A DNA stretch of 64,000 nucleotides from Paenibacillus lupini. GTDB lineage: Bacteria; Bacillota; Bacilli; Paenibacillales; Paenibacillaceae. Below the pieces are notes generated by a model that was not told the DNA's origin, ran no database searches, and worked only from the letters and a program-made list of their open reading frames with translations. The stretch lies in assembly GCF_011761355.1 (NCBI RefSeq), contig NZ_JAASRW010000002.1:62001-126000 (forward strand), read 5' to 3'. Position numbers and translations under genes: made by a program. Position 1 is the first letter of the stretch. Every line of letters begins with the position of its first letter. Shown in pieces: positions 59,642-64,000 of the stretch.

Positions 59642-60997
59642 ATGCGTCGTTTGAGATGGGGAAGAGGAATCGCGCAGGCAATGACTACTTTGATTCTAAT
59701 CAGTTTGCTTGCCGCATGTTCAGGCGCGGGTGGAGGCAACAACGGAGAAAACAACAAGACAAGCACCCCAGCGGCAGAAACAGAGAATAACGCTGCTGTA
59801 GAAGACGGCGGCAATAAGGAGCTTTCAGGGGAGTTCGTGCTTTGGACCTGGGAGCCGGAACATCCAACGGCGATAGCGGCCTTTAACGAGAAATATCCGG
59901 GAATCAAAATTAAGCGGGTGCAGGTCGAAGCGGCGGATGTGCCGAAAAAGCTGCAGACGACGATCGCCTCAGGCGGCGAGCTGCCGGACGTTATTCGGAT
60001 CGAGCGAGGGCAGAAGGCAAAGATTTTCAGCATGGATATTCTCGAGGATCTTGAAGCAGACCCCTATGTCGCGGATCGAAACGTGTTATTCGAGTATGAC
60101 GCTCCGGCATTCTCCATGAACGACCATCTGGTTGCTATTCCGGACGATATGAGCGTTGCTGGCGTTGCCTACATCAAGCCGTTAGCCAAAGAGTATCTGG
60201 GTACGGACAATCCCGAAGAGATGGAAGCGATGCTGCCGAACTGGGACGCTTTCATCGATAAGGGCAAAGAAGTTCTCGACAAGAGCGGTGGTAAGGTCAT
60301 GATGTTCCCGAGCCTTGGCGGGGTTTACGATATCTTGAAGGGCCAGCGGGATCAGCCCTACTTCGAGGATAACAAATTAAACGTTCAGCTGCTCCAAAGC
60401 GTAGTATCGCGGCTCGTCCAGTTCCGCGATGCGGGCATTGTAGACAAGCTTGACCAATGGACGCCGGCCTGGAACGCCTCTTTTGGCGGCGACAAATATT
60501 TATTTACGCCAAGCCCGGTATGGATGCCGCAATATGTCATCGGACCAAATGACAAGAAGCCCGATCGGTGGGCGCTTATGGTAGCTCCAGAGGGCGGCTA
60601 TATCCGAGGCGGATCGTCGCACGGTATTCCAAAAGGCGCGAAGAACGCCGACCTCGCATGGAAATGGATCGAGTTTACTTCGATGTCGCAGGCAGGCGCG
60701 GAAGCGCAGAAGAAAGACGGTGTATTTACCCATTTCAAGGAAGCGTATCAAAATAAAGAGTTCTCCAATTGGACATGGGAGAACTTCGGCAGCCAGGATA
60801 TTGGGGAGAAGTTCTTCGTTGACATCTCCGGGGTAACGACTGACGTAGCCGAGAGTGTGAACGATCAAGTGCTCGACGAAGCCATGAGCATTGTGCTGCA
60901 GACTCTAGCGAAGGATAAAAGTTTCGGCGTAGAGCAGGCGATGGACCGGATTCAAAAAGAGCTGAAGGCGAAATTGCCGGACATCACGTTCGGATAA
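59642..60997 (+). CDS. CUT1 sugar-binding lipoprotein
   Basis: A 451-aa lipoprotein (lipobox LAACSGAG near residue 23) with an Asn/Glu-rich linker. The mature family-1 domain starts GEFVLWTWEPEHPTAIAAFNEKYPGIKIKRV and includes LQTTIASGGELPDVIRIERGQ and WMPQYVIGPNDKKPDRWALMVAP. Tryptophans in this region suggest stacking on sugar rings. GGGAGG precedes the ATG. It is followed by a hairpin and two permease genes. Confidence 0.88.
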   Translation: MRRLRWGRGIAQAMTTLILISLLAACSGAGGGNNGENNKTSTPAAETENNAAVEDGGNKELSGEFVLWTWEPEHPTAIAAFNEKYPGIKIKRVQVEAADVPKKLQTTIASGGELPDVIRIERGQKAKIFSMDILEDLEADPYVADRNVLFEYDAPAFSMNDHLVAIPDDMSVAGVAYIKPLAKEYLGTDNPEEMEAMLPNWDAFIDKGKEVLDKSGGKVMMFPSLGGVYDILKGQRDQPYFEDNKLNVQLLQSVVSRLVQFRDAGIVDKLDQWTPAWNASFGGDKYLFTPSPVWMPQYVIGPNDKKPDRWALMVAPEGGYIRGGSSHGIPKGAKNADLAWKWIEFTSMSQAGAEAQKKDGVFTHFKEAYQNKEFSNWTWENFGSQDIGEKFFVDISGVTTDVAESVNDQVLDEAMSIVLQTLAKDKSFGVEQAMDRIQKELKAKLPDITFG

Positions 60998-61026
60998 CGG
61001 CTCGCTGGATGCGGCAGAGACGCTGG

Positions 61027-61046
61027 GAGCGGCCGGGCGGCCGCTC
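61027..61046 (+). promoter_or_regulatory. intercistronic stem-loop after sugar-binding gene
   Basis: GAGCGGCC-GGGC-GGCCGCTC, a perfect 8-bp GC-rich stem with only three T after it. Same position relative to the operon as the hairpins at 16.8, 34.6 and 47.1 kb. Confidence 0.65.
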
Positions 61047-61086
61047 TTTGCGCTTTCCGAAGGCAATTTAAACGATGGGAGTGAGA

Positions 61087-62001
61087 ATGATGGATGCCGT
61101 GAAGCGAAGATGGGTGCCGTATCTATTTCTGTCGCCGTATATGTTGTTCTACGTGGCCTTTGGCCTAATTCCAATCCTGTTTTCGTTCTATGTGAGTCTG
61201 ACGAGTTGGAACGGGATCGGTAAAAAATCATTCGTTGGACTGGACAACTATGCGTTCCTGTTTAACCCAGACTCTTATTTCTTCACATCAGTCGGGAATA
61301 CGCTGCTGTTCGTAGGCGTGTCGCTGCCGCTTCAGATGGCCTTTGGCCTGGCGATCGCCGCGCTGCTCTACAGCAAATTCGTGAAGTGGAAGGCCTTTTT
61401 CCAGCTCGTTAACTTCCTCCCGTATATTGTCACGCCGGTTGCAGTTGGCCTCATGTTTAACCTGCTGTTCGATTGGCAGGCTGGCTTCGTCAACAAGCTG
61501 CTGCTTGAATTTGGTCTCATCGACGAAGGGATCTATTGGCTTGGCGAACCAATCTATGCGCGTATCGTCATCGTGCTGATGCTGTTCTGGAAGGGATTCG
61601 GCTACACGATGATCTTTTATCTCGCGGGGCTTGCAAACATCCCGAAAGATTTGCATGAGGCGGCTGCCGTCGACGGGGCGACCGGCATGAAATCATTCTG
61701 GACGATAACGCTGCCGCTGCTTCGTCCGGTTACAACCTTCGTTGCCATTACGGGGATTATCGGCGGCTTCCAATTGCTCGAAGAGCCGATGCTGCTGCTT
61801 GGCGGCGCTGGAATGGGATCGGCATCGGCGGTCATCGGCGGACCGGAACGCTGCTGCCTGACAACCGTCTGGAATATGTACGATACGGCATTCGGAAGCA
61901 CGACCCGGTACGGATTAGGTGCGGCGATTGCTTATGGGCTTTGCCTCATTATTGCCCTGTTCTCGTTTATTGGCACCAAGTTCTACAGGGAGGACACTTA
62001 A
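61087..62001 (+). CDS. CUT1 sugar ABC permease, MalF/UgpA type
   Basis: A 304-aa permease: first helix YLFLSPYMLFYVAFGLIPILFSFYVSL, EAA loop EAAAVDGATGMKSFWTITLP. The start is ATG 61087 or 61090, with GGGAG upstream; the ATG at 61075 overlaps that site. Its stop is directly followed by the next start. Confidence 0.9.
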   Translation: MMDAVKRRWVPYLFLSPYMLFYVAFGLIPILFSFYVSLTSWNGIGKKSFVGLDNYAFLFNPDSYFFTSVGNTLLFVGVSLPLQMAFGLAIAALLYSKFVKWKAFFQLVNFLPYIVTPVAVGLMFNLLFDWQAGFVNKLLLEFGLIDEGIYWLGEPIYARIVIVLMLFWKGFGYTMIFYLAGLANIPKDLHEAAAVDGATGMKSFWTITLPLLRPVTTFVAITGIIGGFQLLEEPMLLLGGAGMGSASAVIGGPERCCLTTVWNMYDTAFGSTTRYGLGAAIAYGLCLIIALFSFIGTKFYREDT

Positions 62002-62820
62002 ATGACGACACGATCTCGTACCATTACGGCGACGGTCAGTATCGCTCTGCTGTCGATCGTCGCCTTGCTGCCGTTTTACATTATGGTTGTCATGGGCACC
62101 TACAGAAACGAGGATCTTTTTACGAAAATCGTACTCATCCCAGGAAACTACCTTGTGGAAAATTTCAAGACGGTAGCGGCGAGCCGGTTTGATCTGGCCT
62201 ACTGGAACAGCTTTATCGTTTCGGCAGTCAGCACAGTGTTGTCGGTGTTCGTCAGCGCACTTGCGGGTTTTGCGTTTGGGAAATACGAGTTCCGGCATAA
62301 ATCGAAAATATTCGGAGCCGTTCTGCTGACGATGATGATTCCGGGCCAGCTTGGCCTCGTTGCGTATGTCATCGAGATGCGCTATCTGAGCCTGTCCGAT
62401 ACCTTGATGCCGCTCATCCTGCCTTGGGTGGCAAACGCATTTGGCGTATATTGGATGACGCAGTTCATTCGCGGCGCGGTACCAGCGGAGGTGATCGAAA
62501 GCGCGCGGATCGACGGCTGCTCGGATCTCGGGATCTTCTTCCGGATCGTGCTGGCCTTTATTTATCCGGCAGTAACAACGTTGTCTCTGCTTGTCTTCCT
62601 CTGGTCGTGGAATAACTACCTGCTGCCGTTGATCGTCATCAACAAGCCGGAAATGTATACGATCCCGCTTGGCATCACGACGCTGGGTTCTGCATACAGA
62701 ACCGATCTCGCGGCTCAAATTCTGGGATTGTCGATTGGAACTTTGCCGGTGCTCGTTCTATTCGCTATCGGCTCGAAAAGCTTTATTCGAGGTCTGACAG
62801 CAGGATCGGTTAAGGGTTGA
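62002..62820 (+). CDS. CUT1 sugar ABC permease, MalG/UgpE type
   Basis: A 272-aa permease: first helix IALLSIVALLPFYIMVVMGTY, EAA loop ESARIDGCSDLGIFFRIVLAFIYP. It starts immediately after the preceding stop, with AGGGAGG inside the previous gene. It ends the importer operon; ATPase again absent. Confidence 0.9.
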   Translation: MTTRSRTITATVSIALLSIVALLPFYIMVVMGTYRNEDLFTKIVLIPGNYLVENFKTVAASRFDLAYWNSFIVSAVSTVLSVFVSALAGFAFGKYEFRHKSKIFGAVLLTMMIPGQLGLVAYVIEMRYLSLSDTLMPLILPWVANAFGVYWMTQFIRGAVPAEVIESARIDGCSDLGIFFRIVLAFIYPAVTTLSLLVFLWSWNNYLLPLIVINKPEMYTIPLGITTLGSAYRTDLAAQILGLSIGTLPVLVLFAIGSKSFIRGLTAGSVKG

Positions 62821-62845
62821 CGTGGAAGCTTCTTCTTATATAAAA

Positions 62846-62887
62846 ATAAACGAGCCTCCGGAATCTAAATTCCAGAGGCTCGTTTAT
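62846..62887. terminator. bidirectional terminator between importer and aldo/keto reductase
   Basis: ATAAACGAGCCTC pairs with GAGGCTCGTTTAT around an inner GGAAT/ATTCC stem. A-rich and T-rich flanks make it usable on both strands for the convergent genes. Confidence 0.85.
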
Positions 62888-62890
62888 GAT

Positions 62891-63799
62891 TTAATTCGCG
62901 ATTGCCGTCCGCCCGACGGCATCCAGACGTTTCTTCGCTTCCTCGTAGATGTCGCTTGGAAGCGGGCCTAGATCGGCGAAACGAAGATTTTCCGCCAAGT
63001 GGGCGGGATTCTTGGTGCCGACAATTGTTGTCGTCATGGAAGGGTGTGACAAGGTGAAGCGCAGCAGAAACCCGGTACGCTGCTCGCCATGTTCCAATAA
63101 ATCGTCGAGCTTTGCTTGATCCCATGCGCTCCAGCGATCCTCCGAGCCGCGCCCGATGCCCGGCTCGCCTTGGCCAACGCCGCCGCGAACGATAATGCCG
63201 GCCCCGGTATCCGCAGCTTTCGAAATCCATTCCTCGTGTTCGCGTTCCAGAGCGGAGTAGGGCAGCTGGAACGTATCGAACGTTCCCCAGTCCACGAAAG
63301 GAGGAAGGTTCGGAAGGTAAGAGGAGACGCCGATGTAACGGGCTTTGCCGCTAGCTTGAATTTCTTTCAGCACGTCAACCAGCGCGCCTTCCTCGGCTTG
63401 CTGCACCGTTGGTCCATGCAGCTGTAGGATATCGACATAGTCGGTTTTCATTCGTTTTAAGCTCGTATCGATATTATGAAGCAGATTATCACGTGTCCAA
63501 ATATGGGACGTCTCGTCATGATCGCCGCGATCGGTGACGCAGCAACCGCATTTTGTTGCCAGAATGTACTCGTCCCGACGGTGGCTGATGAAACGGCCAA
63601 TCAATTCCTCGCTGCGGCCGTAATCGTAAGAGGTATCGATCAGGTTGATGCCTGCGTCAAGTACGGCATGCAGAATACGTCCCGCATCAGCATCCTCAAC
63701 TGGTCTTCCGCTCCATACACGCGGGCCGCGAATTTCCATAGCACCGTAGCTCAGCTTCGTGACTTGTAATCCGGTGCGGCCTAATATCGCTTTGTCCAT
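62891..63799 (-). CDS. aldo/keto reductase
   Basis: A 302-aa NAD(P)H-dependent aldo/keto reductase barrel. Signatures: LGRTGLQVTKLSYGAMEI, catalytic Asp and Tyr in NLIDTSYDYGRSEELIG, Lys in ILATKCG, His in DILQLHGP, cofactor end MTTTIVGTKNPAHLAENL. Such enzymes reduce sugar aldehydes or other carbonyls. The link to sugar metabolism is by location only. AAAGGAG precedes the ATG. Unlike the reductase at 30.7 kb it is intact. Confidence 0.9.
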   Translation of the reverse strand: MDKAILGRTGLQVTKLSYGAMEIRGPRVWSGRPVEDADAGRILHAVLDAGINLIDTSYDYGRSEELIGRFISHRRDEYILATKCGCCVTDRGDHDETSHIWTRDNLLHNIDTSLKRMKTDYVDILQLHGPTVQQAEEGALVDVLKEIQASGKARYIGVSSYLPNLPPFVDWGTFDTFQLPYSALEREHEEWISKAADTGAGIIVRGGVGQGEPGIGRGSEDRWSAWDQAKLDDLLEHGEQRTGFLLRFTLSHPSMTTTIVGTKNPAHLAENLRFADLGPLPSDIYEEAKKRLDAVGRTAIAN

Positions 63800-63884
63800 C
63801 GTTGATGCTCCTTTTCCACTTTATAACATCTAAGCTGTTTATATCATTAGATTGATAGACTTGCAACTGCAAGTACTGGTTTTC

Positions 63885-64000
63885 TCACAATCGGACATCA
63901 CTGGAAGGACCGTTGTTCTCGTTGCGGCGCGCTTCTTCCAGTTCTTGCTCCCATGTCAAATGCTGATAAGCTGCGGCGGCTTTGTCGGATTCGAACCATT
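63885..64000 (-). CDS. C-terminal end of an unidentified protein (partial)
   Basis: On the minus strand a frame is open from the right edge and ends with TGA at 63885-63887. The visible 38 residues (WFESDKAAAAYQHLTWEQEL, then EEARRNENNGPSSDVRL) are hydrophilic and charged. Codon use fits neighbouring genes. Too little is visible to name a family. It would read in the same direction as the aldo/keto reductase, 85 bp upstream of it. Confidence 0.45.
   Translation of the reverse strand, partial: WFESDKAAAAYQHLTWEQELEEARRNENNGPSSDVRL

Noticed and set aside
61915-62718. 267-codon antisense ORF over the last permease gene
   Set aside because: Very rich in Arg, His and Asp as expected for the reverse of a membrane protein; no ribosome-binding site.
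1-64000. CRISPR arrays, tRNA/rRNA genes, insertion sequences, phage genes
   Set aside because: No regularly spaced repeats, RNA gene signatures, transposase or integrase-like frames were seen; the only tandem repeats are the pair at 23.8 kb.

Overview
The window looks like a carbohydrate-utilisation region of a Paenibacillus-type firmicute. Evidence: strong Gram-positive Shine-Dalgarno sites with frequent GTG and TTG starts, lipoprotein and Gram-positive secretion signals, S-layer homology (SLH) repeats, two YesM/YesN-type two-component pairs, cre-like catabolite sites, and sugar importers encoded without their own ATPase. No species can be fixed from the sequence alone. No rRNA, tRNA, CRISPR array, phage or transposase was seen.

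Layout. 1-5.7 kb: the 3' end of a GH43-CBM6 arabinoxylan hydrolase, an AraC regulator, a minus-strand GH27 alpha-galactosidase with a small zinc-ribbon protein, then intracellular GH43 and GH10 xylan enzymes. 5.7-14.4 kb: a four-gene MacB-like ABC system (ATPase, adaptor lipoprotein, 955-aa permease, second ATPase with an AbrB-like tail) followed by a secreted CBM22-GH10-CBM9-CBM9 xylanase. 14.4-28.5 kb: an AraC-type regulator with a degenerate receiver, divergent from a nine-gene importer operon (two binding proteins, two permease pairs, NHL/TPR protein, Yip1 protein, DUF5696-type lipoprotein). 28.5-32.3 kb: a third, surface-anchored GH10 xylanase, then unrelated small genes (RNase H-like protein, an aldo/keto reductase interrupted by a stop, an SF0329-like protein, a gene remnant). 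32.4-40.7 kb: a family-5 (Opp-like) ABC importer with a HAD phosphatase and a LacI regulator. 40.9-48.8 kb: a CE1-type esterase, a YesM/YesN pair and a CUT1 importer. 48.9-56.1 kb: a 1745-aa beta-helix surface protein with cohesin and degenerate dockerin, and an SLH-anchored cohesin protein. 56.2-62.8 kb: a second YesM/YesN pair divergent from another CUT1 importer. 62.9-64 kb: an aldo/keto reductase and the end of another gene.

How it fits together (inference). Secreted and surface GH10/GH43 enzymes and the esterase cut branched xylan outside the cell. The importers take up the oligosaccharides, using an ATPase encoded elsewhere for the CUT1 systems. The intracellular GH43, GH10 and GH27 finish the job.

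The strongest new observation is a conserved promoter present three times (about 3.0, 5.9 and 15.4 kb). It has two tandem 18-bp sites about 23 bp apart, then CAGGTTGYTG, a 17-bp spacer and TACACT. It links the intracellular xylanases, the MacB-like ABC system and the nine-gene importer into one apparent regulon. The divergently encoded atypical regulator at 14.4-15.2 kb is the best local candidate to bind it. A second pattern is that every ABC solute-binding gene that heads an importer operon is followed by a stem-loop without a U-tract.
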